NCBI GenBank assembly: GCA_963828415.1
Contig: CAWHEI010000003.1
Location: 496,001-560,000, forward strand
Direction: 5' to 3'
Source: Sva-07 sp963828415
GTDB lineage: Bacteria; Actinomycetota; Acidimicrobiia; Acidimicrobiales; Ilumatobacteraceae
DNA: 64,000 nt
Shown: piece after piece, positions 36,130 to 45,904 of the stretch
How positions within the stretch are numbered: position 1 is the first letter of the stretch
Layout: each line of letters starts with the position of its first letter
Made by a program: the position numbers and the translations under genes
The notes under the pieces: model-generated
What the model was told of the DNA's origin: nothing
Databases searched by the model: none
What the model saw: only the letters and a program-made list of their open reading frames with translations

Positions 36130-37541
36130 CGCCGAAGCGACGTGCCGTCGCGGGTGGTTTCCACCGTCCAACCGTCGGCCTGGAGTTCGGCGCGCAGGGC
36201 GTCGGCAGCGGCGAAGTCCTTCGCGGCGCGGGCGTCGTCGAGCGCCTTGGCGAGCGCCAGCGCCTCGGCGTCGACCTCGGTCTCCGAACGGAGCCGCAGC
36301 CCGACGGCGACGGTGATCTCGTGGACGGCCGCAACGAGTGCGGCAGCGGTGTCGTCGTCGCCCGCGTCGAGCGCCACGTTGGTGCGGCGGACGGTGTCGA
36401 ACAGCAGCGCCGTGGCCCGCGGCGTGTCGAGGTCGTCGTTCATCGCCGCGCGGAACTCGTCGAGGACATCGGCGTCGGGCTCGACGATCTCGACTGCAGC
36501 AACGCGAGCCGCGAATGCATCGAGGCCCGCCAGCGACTTGACCGCGGCGTCGATGCCGTCCTGGGTGATCTTCACCGGGCTGCGGTAGTGCGACTGCAAC
36601 AACACCATCCGGTAGGCGCGCGGGTCGTAGTGCTCGATCAGGTCGAGCAGGTTCGACACGTTGCCGAGGCTCTTCGACATCTTCTCGCCCTCGGCGTCGA
36701 CGACGAAGCCGTTGTGCATCCAGTGGTTGGCGAACGTCTTGCCGAGCGCGACGGCCTGGGCACGTTCGTTCTCGTGATGCGGAAAGCGCAGGTCCTGGCC
36801 GCCGCAGTGCAGGTCGAAGCCCTCGCCGAGCAGGTCGAGGCTCATCACCACGCACTCCGAATGCCACCCGGGGCGCCCGTCACCCCACGGCGACGGCCAC
36901 GCCGGATCGCTCTCGGTGGCCGGACCGGTGGCGAACTTCCACAGCACGAAATCGGCCGGATGACGCTTGCCGGCCGCACCGACGACCTCGCGGTCGCCGC
37001 CACCCGAGCGCATGTCGTCGACGGACTGGTGGGCGAGCAATCCGTAGTCGTCGACGGACTCGACCGCCATGTAGACGCCGTCGTCGGTGACGTACGCATG
37101 GTCGCTCGCGATCAGTTCGCCGATCATCGCGACCATCTCGTCGACGTAGTCGGTGGCGTGCGGTGTGTCGGACGGACGCTCGAAGTTCACAGCGTCCATC
37201 GCCTGCCACCAGATCGCTTCGCACTTGGTGGTGATGTCCTGCCAGGGGCGGTTCTCGCGCAGCGCTCGCTCGATGATCTTGTCCTCGATGTCGGTGATGT
37301 TCGACACGAGGCGCACCTCGAGGCCGGTCCACTCGAGGTAGCGACGCAGGATGTCGTACACGAGCGTCGCACGGCCGTGGCCGAGGTGCGGCGGGCCGTA
37401 CACGGTGGGGCCGCACAGGTAGATGCCGACCTTGCCCGGCTCGCGAAGAGCCAGCTCGCGCACGGAACGCGTGGCGGTGTCGTAGAGGTGCAGCACGGTG
37501 TCCGAGTCTACGAGCACCCCCTCCAGCCACCCCGGCACCAT
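36126..37541 (-). CDS. cysS: cysteinyl-tRNA synthetase
   Basis: The product charges tRNA-Cys. Class I signatures are clear: PPHLGHGR (HIGH) and EKMSKSLGN (KMSKS). Zinc ligands are in LCGPTVY, GWHSECVVMS and HHENE. The C-terminal DALR-like and anticodon-binding part (about 340-470) is present, which separates it from the shorter mycothiol ligase MshC. The start may be ATG 37541 or the GTG at 37496 that gives the usual short N-terminus. It is divergent to valS across a spacer holding two 52-bp palindromes. Confidence 0.93.
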   Translation of the reverse strand: MVPGWLEGVLVDSDTVLHLYDTATRSVRELALREPGKVGIYLCGPTVYGPPHLGHGRATLVYDILRRYLEWTGLEVRLVSNITDIEDKIIERALRENRPWQDITTKCEAIWWQAMDAVNFERPSDTPHATDYVDEMVAMIGELIASDHAYVTDDGVYMAVESVDDYGLLAHQSVDDMRSGGGDREVVGAAGKRHPADFVLWKFATGPATESDPAWPSPWGDGRPGWHSECVVMSLDLLGEGFDLHCGGQDLRFPHHENERAQAVALGKTFANHWMHNGFVVDAEGEKMSKSLGNVSNLLDLIEHYDPRAYRMVLLQSHYRSPVKITQDGIDAAVKSLAGLDAFAARVAAVEIVEPDADVLDEFRAAMNDDLDTPRATALLFDTVRRTNVALDAGDDDTAAALVAAVHEITVAVGLRLRSETEVDAEALALAKALDDARAAKDFAAADALRAELQADGWTVETTRDGTSLRR

Positions 37542-37550
37542 TTCCCCCTC

Positions 37551-37602
37551 CGTTTGCGTTGCAGAACTGGTGGACCGGGTCACCCGAACTTGCACACGAA
37601 CG
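37551..37602. repeat. 52-bp palindromic repeat, copy 1
   Basis: It begins CGTTTGCGTTGCAG and ends TTGCACACGAACG around the conserved centre GGTG...GGGTCACC. It shares length and layout with copies at 37624, 47689 and 53772. The right arm has diverged. It is intergenic, between cysS and valS. Confidence 0.85.
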
Positions 37603-37623
37603 TGACCCGTCCCGGTCCTCCGA

Positions 37624-37675
37624 CGTTTGTGCTGCATTCCCGGTGAACCGGGTCACCCGAAGTGCAACGCAAACG
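37624..37675. repeat. 52-bp palindromic repeat, copy 2
   Basis: Same orientation as copy 1, 21 bp away. The right arm GTGCAACGCAAACG is intact and the left arm (CGTTTGTGCTGCA) has two changes. It ends 43 bp before the valS start, so it may also influence that promoter. Confidence 0.85.
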
Positions 37676-37718
37676 TTCTGGGGAGGGGGTGGGGGCGAGT
37701 CGGTAGCCTCGGCCACCT

Positions 37719-40301
37719 ATGACCAACACGGCGGCGAACATCCCCGACAAGCCGACGCTCGACGGCATCGAGGAACGCTGGGCTGCCCAGTGGGACTCCG
37801 ATGGCACCTACCGCTTCGACGCGTCGGTACCGCGCGAGGGTGTGTTCTCCATCGACACGCCGCCGCCGACCGTCAGCGGGTCGCTGCACATGGGCCACGT
37901 CTTCAGCTACACCCACACCGACACGATCGCCCGCTACCAGCGCATGCGCGGCAAGGCCGTGTTCTACCCGATGGGCTGGGACGACAACGGCCTGCCCACT
38001 GAGCGGCGCGTCCAGAACTACTACGGCGTGCGCTGCGACCCGAGCCAGCACTACACCGAGGGCTTCGAGCCGCCGTTCCGCGGTGACCCGCCGAAGAACC
38101 ACCACGCGATTCCGATCTCGCGCCCCAACTTCCTCGAGCTGTGCGACGAACTCGTCGAGATGGACGAACAGGTCTTCGAAGACCTCTTCAAGCGGCTCGG
38201 ACTCTCGGTCGACTGGGATCACCACTACGCCACCATCGACGAGCGCTCGCGCCGCGCCAGCCAGCGAGCATTCCTTCGCAACGTCGGCCGCGGCGAGGCC
38301 TACAGCCAGGAGGCGCCGACGCTCTGGGACGTCGACTTCCGCACCGCCGTCGCACAGGCCGAGATGGAAGACCGCGAACGGCCGGGCGCCTACCACAAGA
38401 TCCCGTTCGCTCGCACCGACGGCCGCCCTGGGGAACCACTGGCCATCGAGATCGACACCACCCGCCCCGAACTGCTCGCGGCCTGTGTCGCCCTCGTCGC
38501 CCATCCCGACGACGAGCGCTACCAACCCCTGTTCGGCACCACGGTGACGGTGCCGCTCTACGGCCAACAGGTCGAGGTGCGCTCCCACGAACTGGCTCAA
38601 CCCGACAAGGGCACCGGCATCGCCATGATCTGCACATTCGGCGACACCACCGACGTCACCTGGTGGCGAGAGCTGAATCTCCCGATGCGAGCGATCATCG
38701 GCCGCGACGGTCGCTTGCACGCCGACGCGCCGCCCGACGTCGACACCGACGCATACGCCGCGATCGCCGGACTCACGGCGAAGCAGGCTCAGAAGGTGGT
38801 CGTCGAGCAACTCGTCGAGGCCGGCCTCCTGATCGGCGACCCGCGCCCGATCCAGCATCCGGTGAAGTTCTACGAACGCGGCGATCGCCCGCTCGAGATC
38901 GTCACGTCGCGTCAGTGGTACATCCGCAACGGTGGCCGCGACACCGACCTGCGCGCAGCGCTCGTCGCCCGCGGTGGTGAGGTCACCTGGCACCCCGCTC
39001 ACATGCAGCACCGGTACGACAACTGGGTCGAGGGCCTCAATGGCGACTGGCTCGTCAGCCGCCAGCGCTTCTTCGGTGTGCCGATCCCGATCTGGTACCC
39101 GCTCGACGAGCAGGGCGAGCCTCGCTACGACGAACCGCTCCTGCCCGACGAAGCCGACCTCCCGATCGATCCGTCGACCGACGCGCCACCGGGCTACACC
39201 GAGGACCAGCGCGACCAACCCGGCGGGTTCATGGGCGACCCCGACATCCTCGACACGTGGGCCACCTCCTCGCTCACCCCGCAGATCGCCGGCGGCTGGG
39301 AGGAAGACAGCGAGCTGTTCGAGCACGTGTTCCCGATGGACATGCGGCCGCAGGGCCACGACATCATCCGCACCTGGCTGTTCGCCACGATGACGCGCAG
39401 CCACCACGAGTTCGGCTGCGCTCCGTGGCAGCACGCCGCGCTCTCCGGCTGGATCCTCGACCCCGACCGAAAGAAGATGTCGAAGTCCAAGGGCAACGTC
39501 GTCACCCCGATGGACCTGTTCGAGACCTACGGCACCGACGCCGTGCGGTACTGGGCCGGTTCGGCGCGACCGGGCGTCGACACGGCGTTCAGCGAAGACC
39601 AGATGAAGGTGGGCCGCAAGCTCGCCAACAAGCTGCTCAACGTCACCAAGTTCGTGCTCCAGTTCGGCGAGCCCGACGGGAGCGAACGATCGCTCGACGC
39701 GGCAGTCACCGATCCGATCGACCGCTCGATGCTCGCCAAGCTCGACGGCGTGATCGACGATGCGACCGCGGCATTCGATGCGTTCGACTACGCCCGAGCG
39801 CTCGAGCGCACCGAAGCGTTCTTCTGGTGGTTCTGCGACAACTACGTCGAACTGGTCAAGGGTCGCACGTACGACGAACTACGACCCGAGGGCGCCGACT
39901 CGGCCAAGCGGGCACTGCGCGAAGCGCTCAGCGCCCTGCAACGCCTGCTCGCTCCGATCCTTCCGTTCGCTGCCGAAGAGGCGTGGAGTTGGTGGAACGA
40001 CGCCAGCGTGCACGTCGCGCCGTGGCCCACCAGGTCGGGCGAAACCGCCGCACCGTTCGGTGATCCCACGCTCGCCGACGTCACGATCGAGGTGCTCACG
40101 CAGGTCCGTCGAGCCAAGACCGAAGCCAAGCGCAGCCAGCGCGCCGTCGTCGCCGCCCTGGTGGTCAGCGCACCGCAGGCGCTGCACGCCGCAATCGACG
40201 CCGGACGTCACGATCTCCTCGATGCCGGATCGATCCGTGCTCTCGAGGTCGTCGACGGCCAGACGGTGTCGACGGTGGTCACGCTCGCCGACGAGGACTG
40301 A
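37719..40301 (+). CDS. valS: valyl-tRNA synthetase
   Basis: The 860-residue enzyme charges tRNA-Val and edits misactivated threonine. The catalytic core shows PPPTVSGSLHMGHVFSY (HIGH) and RKKMSKSKGNVVTP (KMSKS). The editing insertion includes IEIDTTRPELLAACVALV, and MGWDDNGLPTE and GHDIIRTWLF are family hallmarks. The anticodon-binding domain fills the C-terminus; a coiled-coil extension is short or missing, as in several actinobacteria. It is expressed rightward, with lytic/cell-wall genes following after 63 bases. Confidence 0.96.
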   Translation: MTNTAANIPDKPTLDGIEERWAAQWDSDGTYRFDASVPREGVFSIDTPPPTVSGSLHMGHVFSYTHTDTIARYQRMRGKAVFYPMGWDDNGLPTERRVQNYYGVRCDPSQHYTEGFEPPFRGDPPKNHHAIPISRPNFLELCDELVEMDEQVFEDLFKRLGLSVDWDHHYATIDERSRRASQRAFLRNVGRGEAYSQEAPTLWDVDFRTAVAQAEMEDRERPGAYHKIPFARTDGRPGEPLAIEIDTTRPELLAACVALVAHPDDERYQPLFGTTVTVPLYGQQVEVRSHELAQPDKGTGIAMICTFGDTTDVTWWRELNLPMRAIIGRDGRLHADAPPDVDTDAYAAIAGLTAKQAQKVVVEQLVEAGLLIGDPRPIQHPVKFYERGDRPLEIVTSRQWYIRNGGRDTDLRAALVARGGEVTWHPAHMQHRYDNWVEGLNGDWLVSRQRFFGVPIPIWYPLDEQGEPRYDEPLLPDEADLPIDPSTDAPPGYTEDQRDQPGGFMGDPDILDTWATSSLTPQIAGGWEEDSELFEHVFPMDMRPQGHDIIRTWLFATMTRSHHEFGCAPWQHAALSGWILDPDRKKMSKSKGNVVTPMDLFETYGTDAVRYWAGSARPGVDTAFSEDQMKVGRKLANKLLNVTKFVLQFGEPDGSERSLDAAVTDPIDRSMLAKLDGVIDDATAAFDAFDYARALERTEAFFWWFCDNYVELVKGRTYDELRPEGADSAKRALREALSALQRLLAPILPFAAEEAWSWWNDASVHVAPWPTRSGETAAPFGDPTLADVTIEVLTQVRRAKTEAKRSQRAVVAALVVSAPQALHAAIDAGRHDLLDAGSIRALEVVDGQTVSTVVTLADED

Positions 40302-40364
40302 CCGACCGCAGCTCTGGGCCACAAACCCAGCACGTCCGTGCGACCGGCGCCTACACTCGGCGCA

Positions 40365-41027
40365 ATGCCAGCAAAGTTGGGTCTGCCGGCACTGGCCGTG
40401 GTCTGCCTGCTCTTGGTCGCCGGGCCAGCGTTCGCCGACACCACGGCTTCCGACACGACCGTCGCCACGGGATCGAGCAGCACGACGACACTCCCGGTCA
40501 CCGAGCCGCTGCAGGCCGGCGATCCTGACTTCGCCACCGGTCCAGCGGTCGTGTCCGGCCAGACGCCGATCCGAGGCACCCAGTTCCAGATCTCACCGCC
40601 ACCTCCGAGCCCGTTCGACCCGCCGGCGGACACGGGTTGGGGCCGGCGCGTGGTGTACTCGAAGTCCCAGCAGACCGTGTGGGCCTACGACGAGAACAAC
40701 ACGATCATCAAGGTGCATCGAGTGTCGGGTCGACAGGACCCCCGCGATCCACTGCCAGGTGTGTACCAGGTCTGGTCACGCTCGCTGCGCACGTTCTCGA
40801 TCAACAATCCAACGATCACGTGGAACTACATGATTCGTTTCGCAAAGGGTGACCGTGACGGCAACATCGGGTTCCACGACATCCCCTATCAGTACGGCCG
40901 GCCTGTCCAGACGGTCGACCAGTTGGGACAGGCCCTGTCAGGCGGCTGCGTGCGCCAAGCACCCGAAGACGCCGTGTGGATGTGGAACTGGGCGCAGCTC
41001 GGCACCGTGGTCGTCGTCACACCCTGA
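40365..41027 (+). CDS. L,D-transpeptidase (YkuD type)
   Basis: The 220-residue secreted protein has a signal peptide (1-23, ending AFA) and a Thr/Ser-rich linker. A YkuD domain (about 95-220) carries the catalytic motif as HDIPYQYG then LSGGCVRQ with the nucleophilic Cys. Such enzymes form 3-3 cross-links in peptidoglycan or attach lipoproteins. The start VVYSKSQQTVWAYDENN is the usual substrate-binding strand. ATG 40365 gives a normal signal. It lies before the LCP gene, consistent with a cell-wall pair. Confidence 0.88.
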   Translation: MPAKLGLPALAVVCLLLVAGPAFADTTASDTTVATGSSSTTTLPVTEPLQAGDPDFATGPAVVSGQTPIRGTQFQISPPPPSPFDPPADTGWGRRVVYSKSQQTVWAYDENNTIIKVHRVSGRQDPRDPLPGVYQVWSRSLRTFSINNPTITWNYMIRFAKGDRDGNIGFHDIPYQYGRPVQTVDQLGQALSGGCVRQAPEDAVWMWNWAQLGTVVVVTP

Positions 41028-41116
41028 ACCACGAGGCAACCAGGCGGGGCGACCAGCAAGACGACCAGCGAGGCGACCAGGAGGCAGCGGGCAGGGGCAG
41101 TATCGTCGGCGCAGAC

Positions 41117-42538
41117 ATGTCCGAATCGACCGAGCCCGAGACCCCCGACGCGGATTCGACGACCGATCCGGCGCCGATGGTCGCTGGGCCGCCGGTTCCG
41201 CCTCCGCCGACTCCCCCGAAGCCGACCGAAACGCCGAAGTCGGCCAAGCGGATCCCCCGGACGTGGCCACAACGCCTCACCGTTGCAGCGGTTTTCGTCA
41301 TGGCCATCGGATCATTCGGCGCCGCCGGCGCCCTGTATGCCGGCCAGCGTGTGATCGAGGATCGCAACATCGCCCCCGCCATCATCGACCCCTCCCAGGC
41401 CACCACGGTCGTGCCTGCCGATCCGAGCTCGGACGCCGGCGAAGAGAGCGCCGATTCGGTCGCGCCACCCGAGACCTTTCCCGCGGTCGAACCCGACGCC
41501 AAGAACTTCCTGATCACCGGCGCCGACAACAATTCGTGCATCGACCCCGACTCTCCGTACGCGCCGGCATTCGGCGACCGGAGCAACCTCGGGGAACGAA
41601 GCGACACGATCATGATGTGGCGCGTCAATCCGAGCACCTCTCAAGTGGCGGTGTTGTCGTTTCCCCGCGACCTCTTCGTCGACATCGCCGGCACCTCACG
41701 CAAGGGCCGCATCAACGAGGCCTACGAGCGCGACAACCCGCAGAAGCTGATCGACACGATCTACCAGAACTTCGGGATCAACACCGATCACTTCGTGCAG
41801 GTCGACTTCTGTGCGTTCCGCACGCTCGTCAACGCCGTCGGCGGGGTGGCCGTGCCGTTCGCCACCCCGGTGCGAGATCCCAACACCGGCCTCAATGTGC
41901 CCGAGGCCGGGTGCTTCACGTTCGACGGTGACCACGCACTCGCCTACGCCCGGTCACGCAAGCTGCAGTACCTCGATCCCGACACGGGCGAGTGGCGGCA
42001 GGACGGCACCTCCGACCTCGGCCGGATCTCACGTCAGCAGGACTTCCTGCGACGTACCGTGTCGAGCCTCCTGGCGAAGGGCGCGTACAACCCCGATGTC
42101 GCCGGCGGCCTGATCGAGACGCTGTCGGAGTACATCGTCGCCGACCCCGACCTCACCCCGCGCAAGATGCTCGAGTTCGCCGGCGTGCTCAGCGGCGTCG
42201 ACCCGGCGGCGATCACCACCTATCAGATCAACGCGAACCCCCGGACCATCCAGGGAAACGCCGTGCTCGTCCCCTCGATCGACGGCGACAACATGCAGGC
42301 AGTCCTGGCGGTCTTCCGAGGCGAAGCCACGCTCGGCGACGCTCCGGTCCAGGTGATCGAGCCTGGATCGGACACGACCCTCGCGCCGACCATCGAGCAG
42401 CCGTCGACGACCGACGCCACCGGCGGGCCCGTCAGCGGTTCGACGGTGCCCGAGCCGGTGCCCGCCACCACCCTGCCGAGCGTCCAGCCCGACGAGAACC
42501 TGTTCGGTGTCGTCCCCGACAAGAACATCTCCTGCTGA
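41117..42538 (+). CDS. LytR-CpsA-Psr family cell-wall ligase
   Basis: The 473-residue protein attaches glycopolymers from lipid carriers to peptidoglycan. A Pro-rich cytoplasmic end (1-50) and one helix (about 55-75) precede the LCP domain (about 130-320): LITGADNN, ERSDTIMMWRVNP, VLSFPRDLFVDI, GRINEAYE, VNAVGGVAVP and ALAYARSRKLQYLD with the phosphate-binding arginines. The C-terminus is a Thr/Pro-rich tail. The preceding 89 bp contain short gaccagc-like repeats. It converges with the VWA gene across a hairpin. Confidence 0.92.
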   Translation: MSESTEPETPDADSTTDPAPMVAGPPVPPPPTPPKPTETPKSAKRIPRTWPQRLTVAAVFVMAIGSFGAAGALYAGQRVIEDRNIAPAIIDPSQATTVVPADPSSDAGEESADSVAPPETFPAVEPDAKNFLITGADNNSCIDPDSPYAPAFGDRSNLGERSDTIMMWRVNPSTSQVAVLSFPRDLFVDIAGTSRKGRINEAYERDNPQKLIDTIYQNFGINTDHFVQVDFCAFRTLVNAVGGVAVPFATPVRDPNTGLNVPEAGCFTFDGDHALAYARSRKLQYLDPDTGEWRQDGTSDLGRISRQQDFLRRTVSSLLAKGAYNPDVAGGLIETLSEYIVADPDLTPRKMLEFAGVLSGVDPAAITTYQINANPRTIQGNAVLVPSIDGDNMQAVLAVFRGEATLGDAPVQVIEPGSDTTLAPTIEQPSTTDATGGPVSGSTVPEPVPATTLPSVQPDENLFGVVPDKNISC

Positions 42539-42574
42539 ACGTACATCTGTTGTCCGACACCAGACATACGTTCA
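42536..42574. terminator. bidirectional hairpin between converging genes
   Basis: TGAACGTA-CA-TCTG and CAGA-CA-TACGTTCA flank an 11-base loop. The hairpin includes the stop codon of the LCP gene on one side and of the VWA gene on the other. No U-tract follows. Confidence 0.55.
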
Positions 42575-43597
42575 GGTGTCGAGGACTCGGGCGAGCGCTG
42601 CGGCAGCGTCGGACGGTCCCGACACCGTCGTGAATCGGGCGCCCACCTGCTCGGCCAGTGCTCGAGCTTCGACGTCATCGGACTCGGGGGCCACGATCAC
42701 CAGTTCACCGAGACGTCGAGCGGCTGCGGGCACATCGCCCGGCGCGGTCGCACGACAGTCGGAGAGCAGCACGACGATCTTGCGACCCGCCTTGGATCGA
42801 GCGAGCTGATCGGCCGCAGCGGTGAGCGCTGCAGCAACGTCGGTCGTCCCGAACCCGCGCAGCGCCAACACCGAGTCGATCACACCTTCGTTCGACTTCG
42901 CGACGTCCTGGCTCTTCGCCGCGACAACGTCCTTGCCGAACGACAGCACCGAGTAGTCATCGGGGCTGCGCCACGCCACCGCGGACGCGGCGACGGCGGC
43001 GGTGGCCAGGGGTCGACCGGTCATCGATCCGCTGCGATCGACCAACAGACAGATCGCGGTCCCCGGCGTCGACCACGATCGCACCCGAAGATCATCGGGA
43101 TCGACAGCCGCACCTTCGGCCCGTGCGGTGACCAGCGCATCGAGGCTGGCGTCGACATCGAGGTCACCGCCGTCGGGCCGGTATCGCTGCGTGCGCAACT
43201 GCCCCACCCCGCGCGGCGAGGCGGGACCACGTTTGGCGAGGTCGAGGAACAATCGTCCAGCGAGCCGCCGGGCGAGATCGCGCAGCTTCGGATCGGTCGC
43301 ACCGGTGAGGTCGGCCAACAGGGCGAGGGTGTCATCGGGGTCGTCGTCGAGGGCCTTCGACAGCGCGTCCTCATCGAGTTCGCCGACCTCCGGTGAGATC
43401 TCGTCGAAGTGCGGTTGCTGTTCGAGCGCCCGTCGTGACGTGGTCTTTCGGCGCGCCTTCGAGACCTCCTCGTCCGCAGCGTCGCCCTCCTTCGCCGAAG
43501 GCGGGCTGTTCAGTGAGCCGGCGTCGCCCCGGTCGGGGCGCTCTCTTTTCCCTCGTTCGACCCACCGTCGTCGACCTTGCCGAACACGGATTTCCAC
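42572..43597 (-). CDS. von Willebrand factor A domain protein
   Basis: The product (up to 341 residues) has a charged N-terminal half and a C-terminal VWA domain (about 165-340) with the metal-ion site LLVDRSGSM and GFGTTDVAAAL. It follows a MoxR-type ATPase gene and overlaps it by 88 bases. MoxR/VWA pairs act as chaperones that insert metals or assemble protein complexes; the client is unknown. The GTG at 43597 lies deep in moxR, so a later start is possible. Confidence 0.82.
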   Translation of the reverse strand: MEIRVRQGRRRWVERGKRERPDRGDAGSLNSPPSAKEGDAADEEVSKARRKTTSRRALEQQPHFDEISPEVGELDEDALSKALDDDPDDTLALLADLTGATDPKLRDLARRLAGRLFLDLAKRGPASPRGVGQLRTQRYRPDGGDLDVDASLDALVTARAEGAAVDPDDLRVRSWSTPGTAICLLVDRSGSMTGRPLATAAVAASAVAWRSPDDYSVLSFGKDVVAAKSQDVAKSNEGVIDSVLALRGFGTTDVAAALTAAADQLARSKAGRKIVVLLSDCRATAPGDVPAAARRLGELVIVAPESDDVEARALAEQVGARFTTVSGPSDAAAALARVLDT

Positions 43598-44469
43598 AGT
43601 TCGCGCACGATGTCCTCCGTCGAGCGAGTCGTGCCTTCCCGGAGTCGAACCCGACCAGAGAGGGCCACGAGCGCTGCATCGAGCGACACGTCACCGGCCA
43701 CCACCGACGACCCGCGCACGGCAGCGAGCGACGACGCCACCGCGCACATGTCGATCGCTCCGCGCACCGACGATCCGACGCGCAGGTCGCCGTGCGATCG
43801 AGTGAGTCGGACGAGTTCGACCACCTTGGCAACCCAGTCGGGATCGAGGTCGGCACTGCCCGATTCGCGCAGCGTGATCTGGCGTTCGTCGGTTGCGGTC
43901 TGGTAGTCGACCGCAAGGCGGCACACCCGGTCGTACACCGCGCCGGAGATGCGGGCCGTGCCGATTGCGTCGAACGGGTTCATCGCCGCCACGAGCCGGA
44001 ATCCCGGCGCGGCGGCGAGGCGGCCGAGTCGGGGGACGTGCAGTTCGCCTTCGCTCATGACCGTGATCAGAACGTTCAGTGTCTCCTCGGGCACACGATT
44101 GATCTCCTCGACGTACAGCAGTGAGCCGTCACGGAGTGCCGAAGCAAGCGGACCGTCGACGAAGACGTCGGCGTCGTAGCCCTCCGCCATCACGCGTGCC
44201 GGATCGAAGTGCCCGACGAGTCGAGCCGGGGTGAGTTCCGCGTTGCCCTCGACGAACTCGAACCCGACGCCGAGCTGGCGGGCGACCGTGCGCAGCAGCG
44301 TCGACTTGCCGGTCCCGGGAGGGCCCTCGATCACAACGTGACGATCGGCGATCAGCGCGGCGACGACCAGTTCGATCTCGCGCCGTCGACCGACGACCGT
44401 CGAGCCGATCGATTCGACGAGTTCCGATGGAACGGGGCGGGGCACGGCGGGTACAGCGGACTCAGACAT
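43510..44469 (-). CDS. MoxR-family AAA+ ATPase
   Basis: The 319-residue ATPase has Walker A IEGPPGTGKSTLL, Walker B LLYVEEINRVPE and sensor 1 VAAMNPFD, with the MoxR lid domain at the end (RVGSSVRGAIDMCAVA). Members work with VWA partners, here encoded by the overlapping gene downstream. It probably drives ATP-dependent maturation of another enzyme complex. The alcohol dehydrogenase genes upstream are a possible but unproven client. Confidence 0.9.
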   Translation of the reverse strand: MSESAVPAVPRPVPSELVESIGSTVVGRRREIELVVAALIADRHVVIEGPPGTGKSTLLRTVARQLGVGFEFVEGNAELTPARLVGHFDPARVMAEGYDADVFVDGPLASALRDGSLLYVEEINRVPEETLNVLITVMSEGELHVPRLGRLAAAPGFRLVAAMNPFDAIGTARISGAVYDRVCRLAVDYQTATDERQITLRESGSADLDPDWVAKVVELVRLTRSHGDLRVGSSVRGAIDMCAVASSLAAVRGSSVVAGDVSLDAALVALSGRVRLREGTTRSTEDIVRELWKSVFGKVDDGGSNEGKESAPTGATPAH

Positions 44470-44533
44470 GTGACCTCATCGTGCGCCGAACCTAGCGACC
44501 GACGTCCTACCGGAGCGGATCCGCCTTCACGAG

Positions 44534-44578
44534 AATTCGGAGCCGAGGATTCGCTCAGCGCGATGAGGGCTCCGAATT
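44534..44578. terminator. hairpin downstream of the first alcohol dehydrogenase
   Basis: AATTCGGAGCC and GGCTCCGAATT are perfect 11-base arms around a 23-base loop. On the minus strand it starts 20 bp after the dehydrogenase stop at 44598. A short T run follows only on the plus strand. Confidence 0.5.
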
Positions 44579-44597
44579 TTCGGGCGTGAGGCAGGTG

Positions 44598-45752
44598 TCA
44601 GCCGTGGACGACGACGCCGCGGAGGTTGGTGCCGTCGCGCATCGCCTGGTACCCGTCGTTGATCTCGTCGAGGCTGTAGCGGTTGGTGATCAGTTCGTCG
44701 AGCTTCAGCTGGCCATCGCGGTACATGTCGAGCAGGCGCGGGATGTCGGCTCGAGGATTGAGTGAACCGAAGATCGTGCCCTTGATCTCCTTGTTCCACA
44801 TCGCGAGTTCGAACAGGTTCACGGACGACTCGGTCTGCGTCATCGGCGCGATGCCGGTCACCACGATCGTGCCGCCCTTGCCGGCGAGCTGGGTGCCGAG
44901 CGCCATCAGGTCGCCGTACAGCACTCCCGGCGTCATGATCACCTTGTCGGCCATCATTCCCTGCGTCATCTCCATCACGGCGGGCATGGCTTCCTCCATC
45001 GACGTGAACGCCTCGGTGGCCCCGAATTCCATCGCCTTCTCGCGTTTGAACTCGATCGGGTCGACGGCAACCACGCGGCGTGCCCCAGCCATGGCGGCGC
45101 CTTGCACCGCGTTGATTCCGATGCCGCCGATACCGACCACGACGACCGTGTCACCGGGGGCAACCGCCGCCCGATTGGTTGCCGATCCCCACCCGGTGGC
45201 AACGCCACACGAAACCAACGCCACCGCCTCGAGCGGAAGGTCGGCGTCGACCTTGATCACCTGATCGGTCGAGACACACGTGAAGTGCGAGAAGGTGCCG
45301 AGCTTCGCGAAGAGCATCGGGTCGGCACTGCCGTCGGCCATGTGGTGGCGGCTCGTGCCGTCGGTGATCATGCCCTTGAGGAACGCTCCAGCACCGGCGT
45401 CGCACAGGTTCTGACGACCCGTCGAGCAATAGCGGCACTTGCCGCACGAGGGCACGAACGACGCCGACACGTGGTCACCGACTGCGACGCTCGTGACGCC
45501 AGGGCCGACCTCAGCGATCACACCCGCGCCTTCGTGGCCACCGATCGCCGGCCACATGCTCTCGATGCCCATCATTTCCCATGCCTCTTCCGGAGGCACC
45601 AGGTCACCGGTGACCATGTGCTCGTCGCTGTGACACAGCCCGGCCGCTTTCCACTCGACGATCACCTCCCCCGCCTTGGGCGCGTCGACCTCGATCTCCT
45701 CGATCTGCCATTCCTGGTTGATTCCGTGGAGTACGGCTGCCCTGCTCTTCAT
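44598..45752 (-). CDS. NDMA-type zinc alcohol dehydrogenase
   Basis: The 384-residue enzyme belongs to the zinc-dependent MDR family and most resembles the nicotinoprotein (NDMA-dependent) alcohol dehydrogenases that rely on mycofactocin. Catalytic zinc ligands are in GLCHSDEH and GGHEGAG. The structural zinc site has four cysteines in CGKCRYCSTGRQNLC, and the nucleotide fold has VVGIGGIGINAVQGA. It has a close paralogue upstream (45905-47032). The mycofactocin core mftABC is 11 kb to the right. Substrate alcohol is unknown. Confidence 0.9.
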   Translation of the reverse strand: MKSRAAVLHGINQEWQIEEIEVDAPKAGEVIVEWKAAGLCHSDEHMVTGDLVPPEEAWEMMGIESMWPAIGGHEGAGVIAEVGPGVTSVAVGDHVSASFVPSCGKCRYCSTGRQNLCDAGAGAFLKGMITDGTSRHHMADGSADPMLFAKLGTFSHFTCVSTDQVIKVDADLPLEAVALVSCGVATGWGSATNRAAVAPGDTVVVVGIGGIGINAVQGAAMAGARRVVAVDPIEFKREKAMEFGATEAFTSMEEAMPAVMEMTQGMMADKVIMTPGVLYGDLMALGTQLAGKGGTIVVTGIAPMTQTESSVNLFELAMWNKEIKGTIFGSLNPRADIPRLLDMYRDGQLKLDELITNRYSLDEINDGYQAMRDGTNLRGVVVHG

Positions 45753-45904
45753 GGCGATCCCCTTTCACCTGTTGTTGCGGTCTTCCCCTGATGTTGCGTA
45801 CTCCGATGATGCACCGCCGGCGAGGGAAGCGCCAGCGACGAGCCGGAGTCGGGCCGACCTCGCTTGACCCACCACCGACACGCGGTGAGGCCTGACATGG
45901 CAGA

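Noticed and set aside
34225..36588. Long plus-strand frame opposite the acyltransferase
   Set aside because: His/Arg/Asp-rich shadow; the minus-strand product has membrane helices and SGNH motifs.
36126..37541. Mycothiol ligase MshC as identity of the cysS gene
   Set aside because: The C-terminal anticodon-binding part is present and the length fits CysS.
37653..39434. 593-codon open frame antisense to valS
   Set aside because: valS has all synthetase signatures; the antisense frame has only biased composition.
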